Source: Chitinophagaceae bacterium
Lineage (GTDB): Bacteria; Bacteroidota; Bacteroidia; Chitinophagales; Chitinophagaceae
Length of the DNA stretch: 64,000 bases
Assembly (NCBI GenBank): GCA_947446645.1
Contig: CANFHA010000004.1
Coordinates: forward strand, 186,001-250,000
Reading direction: 5' to 3'
Part shown: one piece after another, positions 46,404 through 55,097 of the stretch
Layout of the letters: every line of letters starts with the position of its first letter
Position numbering within the stretch: the stretch's first letter is position 1
The notes under the pieces: generated by a model
What the model saw: only the letters and a program-made list of their open reading frames with translations
Told to the model about the DNA's origin: nothing
Database searches by the model: none
Position numbers and translations under genes: made by a program

Positions 46404-47192
46404 CTATATGCCAAATGCAGAAGTATCCAAATCAGGATATTTGCCATTTTTAATAAAATATTGGATTAAAGCTGTAAAAACATCGTGATCTATTATAGTC
46501 ATTATTTTAAGCTTAATTCCGAATTCAAAACCTAATATTTTAAATCTAGGCGTGTCTGAAAGTATAAGGAATTCAAAAGGGTTTGAAGATCTTGTGCCAA
46601 ACCCTTTGTAAAGAGACCCAAAGGATATTCTATTATTTTCACCCTCATTTTTTAGATTCGCAATAATCTTATCCTGTGTATCACGAACTTCACCAGTATT
46701 ATAAAATCTATAGTCTTCATATTGGAAATAATTCGCTCGTTTTAGACAAGCAATTTTAAATTTAATCCTGTTATCAAATGTAGCATTCGAAACCATGTGA
46801 TAAACAAAAGAAATCAATTTTGATTCATCTTCAGAAAATCCAGATTTGGCAAAAGGTATCGGCTTGACTTTATATTTTTTTGTATTTAAAAAAATAATTG
46901 TAAATAATGCATTTCTCTGAGTTCTAAAGTTTGCATTATGACTATCCATTTTATAGTGAATTGAACAAAATTCCGTGTAGTTGAATATTTCATCTTGGTA
47001 TTTTAAGTGATCGGAGAAAAAATAAATATCATCGATATTACTTTTAGTAGATAAAATTAGTGGGGTACTATTTGAAGGATGAAAAAAAGTTTGAAAATCC
47101 ACATTGCAGAACTCTTCAATTTTATCTGCGATGCATTTTTTGAGTATTGATATACTATCATCTTCTGGCATAATTACTGTTGGCATAATCAT
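46404..47192 (-). CDS. Hypothetical protein paired with the PIN-domain gene
   Basis: 262 residues, AT-rich coding, with no recognised family. It has no signal peptide or membrane helices. Notable are KKCIADKIEEFCNVDFQTFF near the N-terminus, RNALFTIIFLNTKKYKVKPI and a C-terminal MTIIDHDVFTALIQYFIKNG. It is the first gene of a two-gene unit with the PIN protein, and may supply specificity or inhibition to it. Base composition is lower in GC than that of rpoBC next to it, consistent with horizontal acquisition. Confidence 0.6.
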   Translation of the reverse strand: MIMPTVIMPEDDSISILKKCIADKIEEFCNVDFQTFFHPSNSTPLILSTKSNIDDIYFFSDHLKYQDEIFNYTEFCSIHYKMDSHNANFRTQRNALFTIIFLNTKKYKVKPIPFAKSGFSEDESKLISFVYHMVSNATFDNRIKFKIACLKRANYFQYEDYRFYNTGEVRDTQDKIIANLKNEGENNRISFGSLYKGFGTRSSNPFEFLILSDTPRFKILGFEFGIKLKIMTIIDHDVFTALIQYFIKNGKYPDLDTSAFGI

Positions 47193-47377
47193 TATGATTT
47201 GTGTTGCTAAACTTATATCGTTTTAAATAGCACCTCTTATTCCAGCCTGAGAGGCGTTAATAACCAAACTATCATTACATACATAATGAACTAGTAAATG
47301 AACTAAATATGTTTAGATATGCTTAGAGTAATACAAACATACATTGGTTATTCGTAAATTTACATAAAATATATAGA

Positions 47378-47569
47378 ATGCAATACATTAAAGGAAGTCG
47401 AGTAGTAAGGAAAGAAACAATGTCACCGGTTTATGTTATAATGGGGGCAACTACGAATCCAGGCATGCCTTATAAGTGCACGGAAAAATTATACACTATA
47501 AGAAAAGAGTATGCCTCCTGGCACGACAACCCTGAGATTATAGATGGCGATAAGTTAGAATTAGTGTAG
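47378..47569 (+). CDS. Small DUF2158-like protein
   Basis: 63 residues: MQYIKGSRVVRKETMSPVYV, ending in GDKLELV. The pattern of a G-x-x-VVR...SPxYxV start, a conserved Cys in the middle and a WHDNPEIIDGDKLE end resembles small SH3-like barrel proteins (DUF2158/YodC type) found near mobile DNA. It is divergent from the PIN operon. Function is unknown. Confidence 0.5.
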   Translation: MQYIKGSRVVRKETMSPVYVIMGATTNPGMPYKCTEKLYTIRKEYASWHDNPEIIDGDKLELV

Positions 47570-47752
47570 CCCAGTTGCCTGTAGTGTTCCAAAAATAAAA
47601 ATCGCAACAGCTGGGCGTATGTTGCGCCTACGTCCTGGAGGATGCCTGTCTATGACTGGCGCGACGAAGGTCTCCTCTTAGCTGAGCGCCTGCCACAATA
47701 ATGCCAAATTGATATCTATAAGCACTACTTTGAACTAAAAGCTAAATGCTTG

Positions 47753-47780
47753 GTTCCCCTTTAGGGGTCAGGGGTTTTTT
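47753..47780. repeat. Palindromic CCCCT-TTA-GGGG repeat element, copy 1
   Basis: GTTCCCCTTTAGGGGTCAGGGG followed by TTTTTT lies just upstream of the Uma2 gene. CCCCT/AGGGG forms the hairpin and a second AGGGG follows. A related element is at 51066-51106. Short palindromes of this type recur in intergenic regions of Bacteroidota genomes. The T-run lets it act as a terminator for plus-strand transcription. The 47570-47752 gap before it holds no gene I can support. Confidence 0.5.
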
Positions 47781-47794
47781 CTTACCTTTATCCT

Positions 47795-48412
47795 ATGATC
47801 GTCAATGAGCCTGCCATTGCCTACAGCAAGCGCAAATACACCATAGAGGAATACCTGGAGCTGGAAAATGCTGCTACTGAAAAGCATGAATACTATCAGG
47901 GGGAAATATTTGCCATGTCTGGCAATAAGTCGCAGCACAATGTTGTAACGATGAACCTCAGTATAGCTTTGGGAGGTAAGTTGACAGGGAAACCATGCCG
48001 GCCTTATGGTAGCGACCAACGCATCCACATTGAGAAGAACACCCTCTTTACTTATCCCGACATCTCCGTCTTTTGTGGAGAATTAGAGTCGCTGAACAAT
48101 GATGACTTTAATTTCTTAAATCCCACCATTTTATTCGAGGTGCTCTCCCCTTCTACCCGTGATTATGACAAGAAAGCTAAATTCCAATTTTACCAGGATA
48201 TCCTTTCTTTAAGGGAGTATGTAATGGTGGAACCGGAGACGATCCATATCGAAGCCTTTCGGATTAACGACAATGGCTTCTGGGAACTGAGAGAGTATCG
48301 CAGTATTGAAGACACACTGGAACTCCCGTCAATTGGTGTCACAATATCGCTGCACGATATTTATAAGGATACACGTATCGCATCAAGTGGTGTCAAAGGA
48401 GTGACAAAATAG
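47795..48412 (+). CDS. Uma2-family (DUF820) endonuclease-like protein
   Basis: 205 residues. Uma2/DUF820 PD-(D/E)XK fold: RKYTIEEYLELENA, KHEYYQGEIFAMSG, SQHNVVTMNLSIAL, then Asp in TYPDISVFCG, Glu in LFEVLSPSTRDYDKKAKF and the YVMVEPETIHIEAF strand. All usual catalytic positions (D, E, K) appear to be present. These proteins are abundant in Cyanobacteria and some Bacteroidota, are linked to mobile DNA, and their natural target is unknown. The ATG follows TACCTTTA by a few bases, a near-match to the -7 element. Confidence 0.9.
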   Translation: MIVNEPAIAYSKRKYTIEEYLELENAATEKHEYYQGEIFAMSGNKSQHNVVTMNLSIALGGKLTGKPCRPYGSDQRIHIEKNTLFTYPDISVFCGELESLNNDDFNFLNPTILFEVLSPSTRDYDKKAKFQFYQDILSLREYVMVEPETIHIEAFRINDNGFWELREYRSIEDTLELPSIGVTISLHDIYKDTRIASSGVKGVTK

Positions 48413-49789
48413 CTATAACGTTTTCAGATATTCTATCACAGCCTTCCTTTCCTCATCACTAAGCTTGTCTCCAAAGTAGTGCCCGTAGTTGCCGTAGCCC
48501 GGTAGTGTGGTGTTATATACCTTCCTGCCGTCTGGCTGGTTCCGCACCTGGTACCTCCAGCCTAGCTGTGTATAGTCGTATTCAGGCTTGTCAAAATCGC
48601 GGCTCCAGTAAGTGGGCCGTAGCATGCTGTTAAGCACAGCCTCAATCGTTGGCACAGATCCATTGTGCAGGTATGGAGCCGTCACCCATACGCCATCAAG
48701 CGGAGGCGCCACATAGCCATTTCCCGGAACTAGCTGCGCTGCATTAGGGCCTTGCGCAAACCAGCTCTTATTGAACCAGTCAACAAAGGGTTTCGCCTGC
48801 TGGTTAGCGCGGAATAATAGTGAATCGGTTTTAATAAGCGCACCCGGCACCAGCAGATTTGGGTAGGCACCATCGGGACCATAGGTTCCATGGCACCCTG
48901 AGCACGTGTTTAAGAATACTTCTTTACCCGTTGCTGCCAGTCCCTCATCTATATGCTGTGGGTAGCTCGGCGGCTTTATGGATCTGATATAAGCCAGCAC
49001 ATCACCAAAGTGTCCATATACCTCGCGGGCCTCAGTACTATCGGTAACAGTAAGTATATTGCTGAGCATTAAAAACTTGCTGAAGTCGCCCCGGCCAAAG
49101 CCATTGTAGAACATAGCGTTCTTTCTTTTCAGCAGCCACCATGCCGGCACATCAGTGGGCACCACGGTACTACCCGCGTTGAGCAGCGGTGCATCTCTCC
49201 ACTTCAGCGTTTGCGGATCGCGGTGGGCTACGAGCAGCGCTGCCAGGCGATCTGCAGTGTTTACACCGCGCACTTCGGGCTCCATCAGTGGGTTTACAGC
49301 CGACATAGAGGTGATTAATGATCTCACCGCATTGTACTTCCGTGGAGCCGTCATTTTCCAGCTTTTCAGCAGAGCGAGCTGTTTTGCCTTACTGCCAAAA
49401 TCTGTAAAGTCAATAGCGGCGTTGCCCAGGCCCAAAATGAGTTTGCCATCGAAAACCGCCGCATGGCACTGCATGCACGTGGGGATCACAATGTCAATAC
49501 TATCTGCATTGGTGACCACGTTGTAACCAAAATCAACGTTGGCATTCTTTCCACTCCGGCCCAGGTAGTTGATGCTTTTACCTTTTGCGGCCATGAAAAA
49601 ATCATAAGGGAAACCACTCTTCAGGAAATCGCCAGTAGTAAGGTAAGTGTAACCACGGGCAGAATCACCTGTCCGCTGCGCGCTGGCCGGGATAGCAATC
49701 GGCTTCAGAAAATCACCCTCCCGATAACTGAAGGCAGCACAGCATATTAATGCGGCAAATATGGTTATGAGAAAAAACGATTTTTTCAC
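48413..49789 (-). CDS. Di-haem c-type cytochrome, CCP/RoxA-like
   Basis: 458 residues with signal peptide (MKKSFFLITIFAALICCAAF). Two haem c attachment motifs: CMQCH near residue 105 and CSGCH near residue 300. The latter lies in a C-terminal cytochrome-c domain with VAPPLDGVWVTAPYLHNGSVPTIEA. This arrangement resembles the RoxA/di-haem peroxidase-like family and periplasmic oxidoreductases of Bacteroidota. It converges with the Uma2 gene (adjacent stops). A -7 element TATATTTG (complement of 49804-49811) precedes it. Substrate unknown; periplasmic electron transfer is the safe statement. Confidence 0.85.
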   Translation of the reverse strand: MKKSFFLITIFAALICCAAFSYREGDFLKPIAIPASAQRTGDSARGYTYLTTGDFLKSGFPYDFFMAAKGKSINYLGRSGKNANVDFGYNVVTNADSIDIVIPTCMQCHAAVFDGKLILGLGNAAIDFTDFGSKAKQLALLKSWKMTAPRKYNAVRSLITSMSAVNPLMEPEVRGVNTADRLAALLVAHRDPQTLKWRDAPLLNAGSTVVPTDVPAWWLLKRKNAMFYNGFGRGDFSKFLMLSNILTVTDSTEAREVYGHFGDVLAYIRSIKPPSYPQHIDEGLAATGKEVFLNTCSGCHGTYGPDGAYPNLLVPGALIKTDSLLFRANQQAKPFVDWFNKSWFAQGPNAAQLVPGNGYVAPPLDGVWVTAPYLHNGSVPTIEAVLNSMLRPTYWSRDFDKPEYDYTQLGWRYQVRNQPDGRKVYNTTLPGYGNYGHYFGDKLSDEERKAVIEYLKTL

Positions 49790-50192
49790 AGGCTGTTTTA
49801 CAGCAAATATAGACTACCCCTTGTGGAATGATTAGGTAAATTCCCGACACGACAACCAAACAACTAATCAACCACGCACTAATCCTTGCGGCTTAGCGGT
49901 TAAAATTCCAAACCGCCAACCAATCAATGATTCAACCAATCAACCACAATGTGGATATCTCCAAAAAATAGATCCCACGCCCCACCTGCCTTTCACCCAT
50001 TCGCACAACAAGATATCCACAAAATTCATGTTTGTCTACCCAGCTGTTCTAATTTTACCGAAAAAAAGCAGTCTATGCATCCTGATCACCAAACGCTATT
50101 CTTTGCGTCTCAGCAACACAACGTTTAAAAATCCGAACCCACATTCCCAAACAACCAATCAACTAATCAACTAATCAACCAAACACCCAACT
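49790..50192. other. Non-coding stretch with CAACCAATCAAC-type repeats
   Basis: Several copies of a CAAyyAATCAAC / CAACTAATCAAC pattern occur: about 49851-49875, 49915-49951 and 50150-50188 (three near-tandem copies directly before the terminase-like gene). A similar motif occurs near 1060-1072. Besides the -7 element for the cytochrome gene (49804-49811), no other gene is supported here. Confidence 0.6.
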
Positions 50193-50930
50193 ATGAAATT
50201 AGATCAGCAACAGCAGGCTCACCGCCTCTTCTTCCAGACAGACCTCACCAAAACACAGATCGCCGAAACGCTCGGCATCAGCCGCAGCGCACTTCATTCC
50301 TGGATCAGGGACAACAACTGGGAGCAGCTCAAAAAGAACGCAGAAGTGATCCCGTCCTTCATTGCTGAAAATTGCTACATGGTACTCGGCAATCTCACTG
50401 GCCAACTGCTCTCGGCAGACCGCCTCGGCCAGCCGGCCACCATACAGGAAGTTAACGCAATCTACAAGCTCACACTTACCATAAACAAACTAAAGGCAAA
50501 AGCAACACTGAATGAAAGCATGGAAACACTGGCTTGGTTTACCGAAAGCGTACAAAGCAAAGACCCTGAGCTGGCACAAAAGCTGCAACCGCACCTGGAT
50601 GAATACATTGCCGCCCGCGCCTCCAAAGGCACAAACCAATACTGGAAATCCAAACTATCCGCCGTAGAAAAGAACACCATCAATAACCAAGCGCAGGAGC
50701 GCGAAATTGAGCTGGATATGGAAGACCTCAAAGCGTGGGCACAGCCAGCACCTTCATTTGCAGGCGCAACGCCAGTAAAGGAAAACACAGCGAAGCAACA
50801 AACAGTTCCATCAGGGCCGGTTCATACAGCTAAACCCCAGACGAGTAGCAAGTCCATCCGCGACATGCTCCGCGGCACAGCCACTACCGGTCCCGCCAAA
50901 ACCATGCGCCAGCACCAGGCCGCTGCCTGA
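50193..50930 (+). CDS. Second solitary terminase small-subunit-like HTH protein
   Basis: 245 residues. N-terminal HTH: HRLFFQTDLTKTQIAETLGI then SRSALHSWIRDNNWEQL. Then ~100 residues of helices (AIYKLTLTINKLKAKATL, ESMETLAWFTESVQ) and a Pro/Ala/Thr-rich C-terminus ending in a Ser/Thr-rich tail. Layout and helix-turn-helix spacing match the gene at 32874, so they are paralogues. No other phage genes surround it. Its ATG directly follows the CAACTAATCAAC repeats. Confidence 0.7.
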   Translation: MKLDQQQQAHRLFFQTDLTKTQIAETLGISRSALHSWIRDNNWEQLKKNAEVIPSFIAENCYMVLGNLTGQLLSADRLGQPATIQEVNAIYKLTLTINKLKAKATLNESMETLAWFTESVQSKDPELAQKLQPHLDEYIAARASKGTNQYWKSKLSAVEKNTINNQAQEREIELDMEDLKAWAQPAPSFAGATPVKENTAKQQTVPSGPVHTAKPQTSSKSIRDMLRGTATTGPAKTMRQHQAAA

Positions 50931-51065
50931 CGTAAAAATGCATAACTGTGCATTTTTCAAACAACAACAAGTTGATTATCAACAAAGATCTGTGCAGAAT
51001 CGTTTAATCATAGCGGGAAATAACCAGCTAAACATGACGAGGCATCTGTACTCGCGCTTTACGCA

Positions 51066-51106
51066 ACACTTCCCCTCTAGAGAGGGGCTAGAGGTGTGTC
51101 TTTTTG
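51066..51106. repeat. Palindromic CCCCTCT-AG-AGAGGGG repeat element, copy 2
   Basis: TTCCCCTCTAGAGAGGGG (51070-51087) then CTAGAGGTGTGTCTTTTTG. It shares TTCCCCTyTA..GGGG with the element at 47753. The outer ACACT/rGTGTG bases can pair to lengthen the stem, and a T-run follows. The surrounding 50931-51279 holds no supported gene. Confidence 0.5.
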
Positions 51107-51279
51107 AAACAATTGATTATCATCCGCTTACAATACTTGTCATTAGTAGCTCCACCGAACGAAGACGATGAATTTTATGCAGAAGTTGATGTGCCGAATG
51201 TAAAATTATTTTTTAGAATCAATATAAAATATACGACAACGGCAAACTATGCCGCATTGAAGCAATTTGCGGCAGAAAA

Positions 51280-51978
51280 CTACTTCTCTGTAAACAAATG
51301 CCTTACATTCTCCAGGTAGTTGGTCCCTATAGGTATCTCCGTCTGGCCGAGGTTCAGTGTTTTGTTTCGCAGGTATTTTACCTTGCTCAGCGGCACTATA
51401 AAGGAGCGGTGTACACGGATAAACTCGTCGGCAGGCAACTTCTCGGTCACGCTTTTCAGGCTCATGCGCACAAGCAGCGTCTTGCCATTGTCAAAGTGTA
51501 TCTTGAAATAGTTATCTAGGCCCTCTATATAGAGAATGTCTACCAGCGCCACCTTTACAAGGCTGTAGTCTACCCGCACAAACAGGTATTGCTGTGCTTC
51601 ACTCTCCTTTTTATGCAGGTAGTGGTAGTATTCTTTTACCTTTTCTACCGCCTTTTTAAAGCGGGCAAACTCGAACGGTTTAAGAAGGTAGTCAATCGCA
51701 TCCAGGTTAAAACCCTCCACCGCATACTCAGTGTAAGCTGTGGTAAATATCACCAATATGCTTTTATCCAGCTTTTTGAACAATTCTATACCGGAAATTG
51801 AAGGCATATTAATGTCCAGGAAAAGCAGGTCTACCTTGTTGGTTTCCAGGTAGCTAAGTGCATCACCGGTCTCGGTGAATGTCTTTTTGAGGTCTATGAA
51901 ATCTACCTTGTCGCAAAATGTTTTGATCACATCGAGTGCGAGCGGTTCGTCGTCTAAAGCGATAGCTGTAATGGTCAT
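51280..51978 (-). CDS. LytTR-family response regulator
   Basis: 232 residues. Receiver: TAIALDDEPLALDVIKTFCD, phospho-Asp in DLLFLDINMPSISG, TTAYTEYAVEGFN and DYLLKPF. LytTR DNA-binding domain from ~135: ILYIEGLDNYFKIHF, FIRVHRSFIVPLSK, EIPIGTNYLENV. It overlaps the kinase gene by 1 nt (51978), kinase first. Close in layout to the 10.3-12.0 kb pair but clearly a separate system. Confidence 0.93.
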   Translation of the reverse strand: MTITAIALDDEPLALDVIKTFCDKVDFIDLKKTFTETGDALSYLETNKVDLLFLDINMPSISGIELFKKLDKSILVIFTTAYTEYAVEGFNLDAIDYLLKPFEFARFKKAVEKVKEYYHYLHKKESEAQQYLFVRVDYSLVKVALVDILYIEGLDNYFKIHFDNGKTLLVRMSLKSVTEKLPADEFIRVHRSFIVPLSKVKYLRNKTLNLGQTEIPIGTNYLENVRHLFTEK

Positions 51979-53027
51979 TAGAATGTTACATTTAGTGATA
52001 CTGCAAAATCTTTCTCTCCATCACGCACAGTAATAATGTGCCTGCCGGGATAAAGTAGTTTTAATCGTTGCCTTGTCGTCTTTATTCCCAGGCTGGTACC
52101 CTTATCAATATCCGGCCTAATGTACACCTTAAAGTTGTAAACATAAAGATGTAGATCGTTTTCATGAATATATATCTGTATGAGTATATCTGAGTCATCA
52201 TTAGAGTTTACCCCATATTTAAAAGCATTCTCTACAAAGGGGATAAGCAGGAATGGTGCTATACGCTTGCCGTCATCCTGGCCGGTTATCTCATACCTTA
52301 TCTTCACTTTATCAGTAAGCCTCAGCCGCTGCAGCTCTATATAGTTGGAGATATAGCTGATCTCTTTAGATAGCAGCACATAGCTCATATTGGCCTCGCT
52401 CACAGCATAGCGCATCATGCCAGACAGCTTCACCACCACATCCGGCGCGCGGTCAGACTTGGTGAGCGTCAGCGAGTAAATACTGTTCAGTGTATTAAAG
52501 AGGAAGTGCGGGTTTATCTGGGCCTTAAGAAAAGATATCTGCGTGTTCAGCATCTGCTTCTTGGTGTTCTGCAGTTGGTCATACAGGCACAGGGCAAAAG
52601 AAGAGGCGTCAACAATGATAAACATGAATAGGTTAAAGCTGTTGCCCAGGAAGCTGAATATGTGTTTTGTATGAGGCGGTGGGGGCACAGTGCCGTCACT
52701 GCTCATAGTAGGCACATATTCCGGCAGTGGAATTACCAGGTAGTTAAGCAGGCAAAAGACAAAGAAGCTACCTACAAGAGCAAAGACAAGTAAAGTATAC
52801 TTGCCCTTTACATAAAGCCTTGGAATAGCATAGTAGTAGTTGAAATAGAAGACAGCTATAAGCAGTAATGCATTAGACCAGCGCGGCGCTTCCATCAGGT
52901 CATAAAACAGCCCTGATATGGTAAGCTCGCTCCTCCGGGGGTTAAAGATAGAGGGCAACGACAGGAATACCAGCCAGCAAACTACATGTATAAATATGGT
53001 TAGTACCCTTTTCTGCTTTATCGTCAT
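51978..53027 (-). CDS. LytS-family sensor histidine kinase
   Basis: 349 residues. About four membrane helices in the first 150 residues (VLTIFIHVVCWLVFLSLP, SNALLLIAVFYFNYYYAI, LLVFALVGSFFVFCLLNYLV, FNLFMFIIVDASSFALCLY). The His_kinase domain has FLKAQINPHFLFNTLNSIYS, and the ATPase domain has PFLLIPFVENAFKYGVNS. The G-box is weak (GTSLGIKTTRQRL). Coupled to the LytTR regulator. The signal is unknown. Confidence 0.93.
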   Translation of the reverse strand: MTIKQKRVLTIFIHVVCWLVFLSLPSIFNPRRSELTISGLFYDLMEAPRWSNALLLIAVFYFNYYYAIPRLYVKGKYTLLVFALVGSFFVFCLLNYLVIPLPEYVPTMSSDGTVPPPPHTKHIFSFLGNSFNLFMFIIVDASSFALCLYDQLQNTKKQMLNTQISFLKAQINPHFLFNTLNSIYSLTLTKSDRAPDVVVKLSGMMRYAVSEANMSYVLLSKEISYISNYIELQRLRLTDKVKIRYEITGQDDGKRIAPFLLIPFVENAFKYGVNSNDDSDILIQIYIHENDLHLYVYNFKVYIRPDIDKGTSLGIKTTRQRLKLLYPGRHIITVRDGEKDFAVSLNVTF

Positions 53028-53053
53028 TCACCTAAAGTTAAAAATCATTTTGT

Positions 53054-53085
53054 AAAAATGCCACCTCATTTTCATAAGGTGGCAT
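53054..53085 (-). terminator. Terminator of the 53135-53677 gene
   Basis: ATGCCACCT (53058-53066) pairs with AGGTGGCAT (53077-53085) around a 10-nt loop. On the minus strand TTTTT (53058-53054) follows. Confidence 0.75.
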
Positions 53086-53134
53086 ACAACTCCCCCGAGT
53101 AGATATTTTCTATATTTTATTGAAATGTTTTTAT

Positions 53135-53677
53135 TTAGCTCAGTTTTTGAAGCACCATTGTAATAGCTGAGTAATTACACACTGACAAACCCGGCACCAT
53201 TTTCAGCAGGAAGGTATCTATCAACTCGCCCTGCCAGTTCAGCAAGCATTCCGCTTTGTTACCGTAGGCAAGCACCAGGTATTCGCCTATGTTATCCAGC
53301 AGCGTCATCAGGTCCGTCAGGTAAGTAATGGAAACCCTGTGTTTTGAAATGTCTGTTATATCAGACTCGAGAATATGAAACTGCCGGTTTACAAATTTTA
53401 TGTGGTTGCCGGCATTATCAGTAAGCACCGGTATCCTGCTTTTCAGTCCGTCAACGCAAGGCGATATTGCCAGCCCGCATTTGTAATGAAGGGAATTAGC
53501 CTTTCCGTCGCTTTCCACAATTTCACTGAAGGTCTTGTACGCCATCTCCGGGTTATATACTTTAGAGCGCTCCACAAATTCTTTGTAGGATGCCTCAATT
53601 ACAGCCCGCTCAAACGCATCCTCCGTATTCGGATTCAGGTATTGCTTGAAACTAAGATTTATGATTGCCTGTTGCAT
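53135..53677 (-). CDS. Hypothetical cytoplasmic protein
   Basis: 180 residues without signal peptide. Alternating helical and strand segments include FERAVIEASYKEFVERSKVY, YKCGLAISPCVDGLKSRI and RVSITYLTDLMTLLDNIG. No family is recognised. It lies between the kinase pair and ilvE on the same strand but with its own terminator at 53054-53085. A stand-alone gene of unknown role. Confidence 0.6.
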   Translation of the reverse strand: MQQAIINLSFKQYLNPNTEDAFERAVIEASYKEFVERSKVYNPEMAYKTFSEIVESDGKANSLHYKCGLAISPCVDGLKSRIPVLTDNAGNHIKFVNRQFHILESDITDISKHRVSITYLTDLMTLLDNIGEYLVLAYGNKAECLLNWQGELIDTFLLKMVPGLSVCNYSAITMVLQKLS

Positions 53678-53815
53678 CAGTTTAAGGTTTAGAATTCACG
53701 TTTTAGTGCGCTGATTCACGCCCGTCTCCCTTACCGGGTAAAAGTATAAGGAGATCGATGAGCGGGCAAAAAAATGAGGCGGAGCAAGGTTATTCTGTGG
53801 TGTAGCTATAAAATA

Positions 53816-53846
53816 AAAAGGGCCACTCTTTATGAATGGCCCTTTT
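53816..53846. terminator. Rho-independent terminator of ilvE
   Basis: AAAAGGGCCA (53816-53825) pairs with TGGCCCTTTT (53837-53846) around an 11-nt loop, A/T runs on both sides. It lies 18 bp after the ilvE stop (minus). Confidence 0.85.
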
Positions 53847-53864
53847 CGGAAAATATCTCAATGT

Positions 53865-54935
53865 TTAAACTTTCACTATCCAGTTATGACTATCCGCTTT
53901 ACGGCCATAACGGATATCAGCGAGTTCATTCTTTAGCCACTTGGTTATTTCCCATGTGTCAAGGTCAGGCAGCACCATCTTATCCTCATGATAAGTGAGT
54001 GAAGCAATAGGAGCTATTGATGCTGCAGTTCCCGTACCAAATGCTTCCTTAAGGGTGCCTGCGTGGTAAGCTGATTCTATCTCATCTATGCTCAGCGGGC
54101 GCTCTTCTACCTTTACGCCTTTTTCACGCAGCAGCGTCAATACGCTTTCGCGGGTCACGCCTTCCAGTATTGTATCCTGCTTTACATCTGGCGTAATAAC
54201 AGTATCGCCAATTACGAAGAAAACGTTCATGGTGCCTATCTCCTGCACATATTTGTGTTCAAAGCCATCAGTCCAGAGTATCTGGTCATAGCCCATTTTC
54301 TTTATCTGCATAGTAGGATACATGCTCATACCATAGTTACCCGCAGCCTTTGTAAAGCCTATACCCCCTGGGAATGCGCGCACATACTGGTCCTGTACAT
54401 ATATATTTACAGGCTTGCTATAATACGGCCCTGCAGGACTGGTAATAATGATAAACATAAATTTCTCAGCTGGCCTCACCCCTATGAACTCATCTATCGC
54501 CAGCATAAACGGACGGATATATAGTGACGTATCATCGCCGGTTGGCACCCAGTCGCGGTCTATGTTTATCAGCTCGCGAATGCCGTCTACAAACAGATCA
54601 TTCGGCACATCCGGCATTGCCATACGCTCAGCCGAGCGGTTCATACGCTTCCAGTTTGAGAAGGGACGAAAAATGATCGGATTGCCTTGCGGATCCTTAT
54701 ACGCTTTTACACCTTCAAAAATGGCCTGTCCGTAGTGCAGAAAAGTAGTAGCAGGGCTGAATTTAAGGTCGCTAAATGGCATTATTTCGGGTTTGCCCCA
54801 TTTCCCATTTTCATAATACGCCACCAGCATGTGGTCGGAGTAATGCTTGCCGAATTGAATATTAGCAGAGTCAAGGTCTCCTAACCGGCTATGCTCCGTC
54901 TTCTGTATGCTGATATCTAATGTAGAAACACCCAT
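53865..54935 (-). CDS. ilvE: Branched-chain-amino-acid aminotransferase
   Basis: 356 residues, class IV PLP-dependent aminotransferase making or degrading Leu, Ile and Val in the cytoplasm. Landmarks: FLHYGQAIFEGVKAYKD (start of the conserved fold), IFRPFSNWKRMNRSAERM, TDGFEHKYVQEIGTMNVFF (active-site Lys in the HK pair) and the C-terminal AFGTGTAASIAPIASL. The start at 54935 gives MGVSTLDISIQK, a plausible N-terminus. It is monocistronic with its own terminator. Confidence 0.96.
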   Translation of the reverse strand: MGVSTLDISIQKTEHSRLGDLDSANIQFGKHYSDHMLVAYYENGKWGKPEIMPFSDLKFSPATTFLHYGQAIFEGVKAYKDPQGNPIIFRPFSNWKRMNRSAERMAMPDVPNDLFVDGIRELINIDRDWVPTGDDTSLYIRPFMLAIDEFIGVRPAEKFMFIIITSPAGPYYSKPVNIYVQDQYVRAFPGGIGFTKAAGNYGMSMYPTMQIKKMGYDQILWTDGFEHKYVQEIGTMNVFFVIGDTVITPDVKQDTILEGVTRESVLTLLREKGVKVEERPLSIDEIESAYHAGTLKEAFGTGTAASIAPIASLTYHEDKMVLPDLDTWEITKWLKNELADIRYGRKADSHNWIVKV

Positions 54936-54990
54936 AATGCCCAGATTAAATTAATATTGTGAACGTTAGCGACAGTTTGTGCGTATCGCT

Positions 54991-54998
54991 TAATTTTG
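54991..54998 (+). promoter_or_regulatory. -7 promoter element for the 55098 gene
   Basis: TAATTTTG matches TAnnTTTG, about 100 bp before the ATG at 55098. No -33 box is seen at the usual spacing. Confidence 0.35.
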
Positions 54999-55097
54999 CG
55001 CAAAGAAACAATTTTTAACCCTAAATCCCTAAGGCCGCACCCCCATATTTTTCCGCATACATTAAGAACATTTTATTTCTTAGATTAGTAACTGCAT

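Noticed and set aside
50938..51319. Two short plus frames after the second terminase-like gene
   Set aside because: One is crossed by the palindromic repeat at 51066 and the other overlaps the LytTR gene end; neither has a recognisable pattern.
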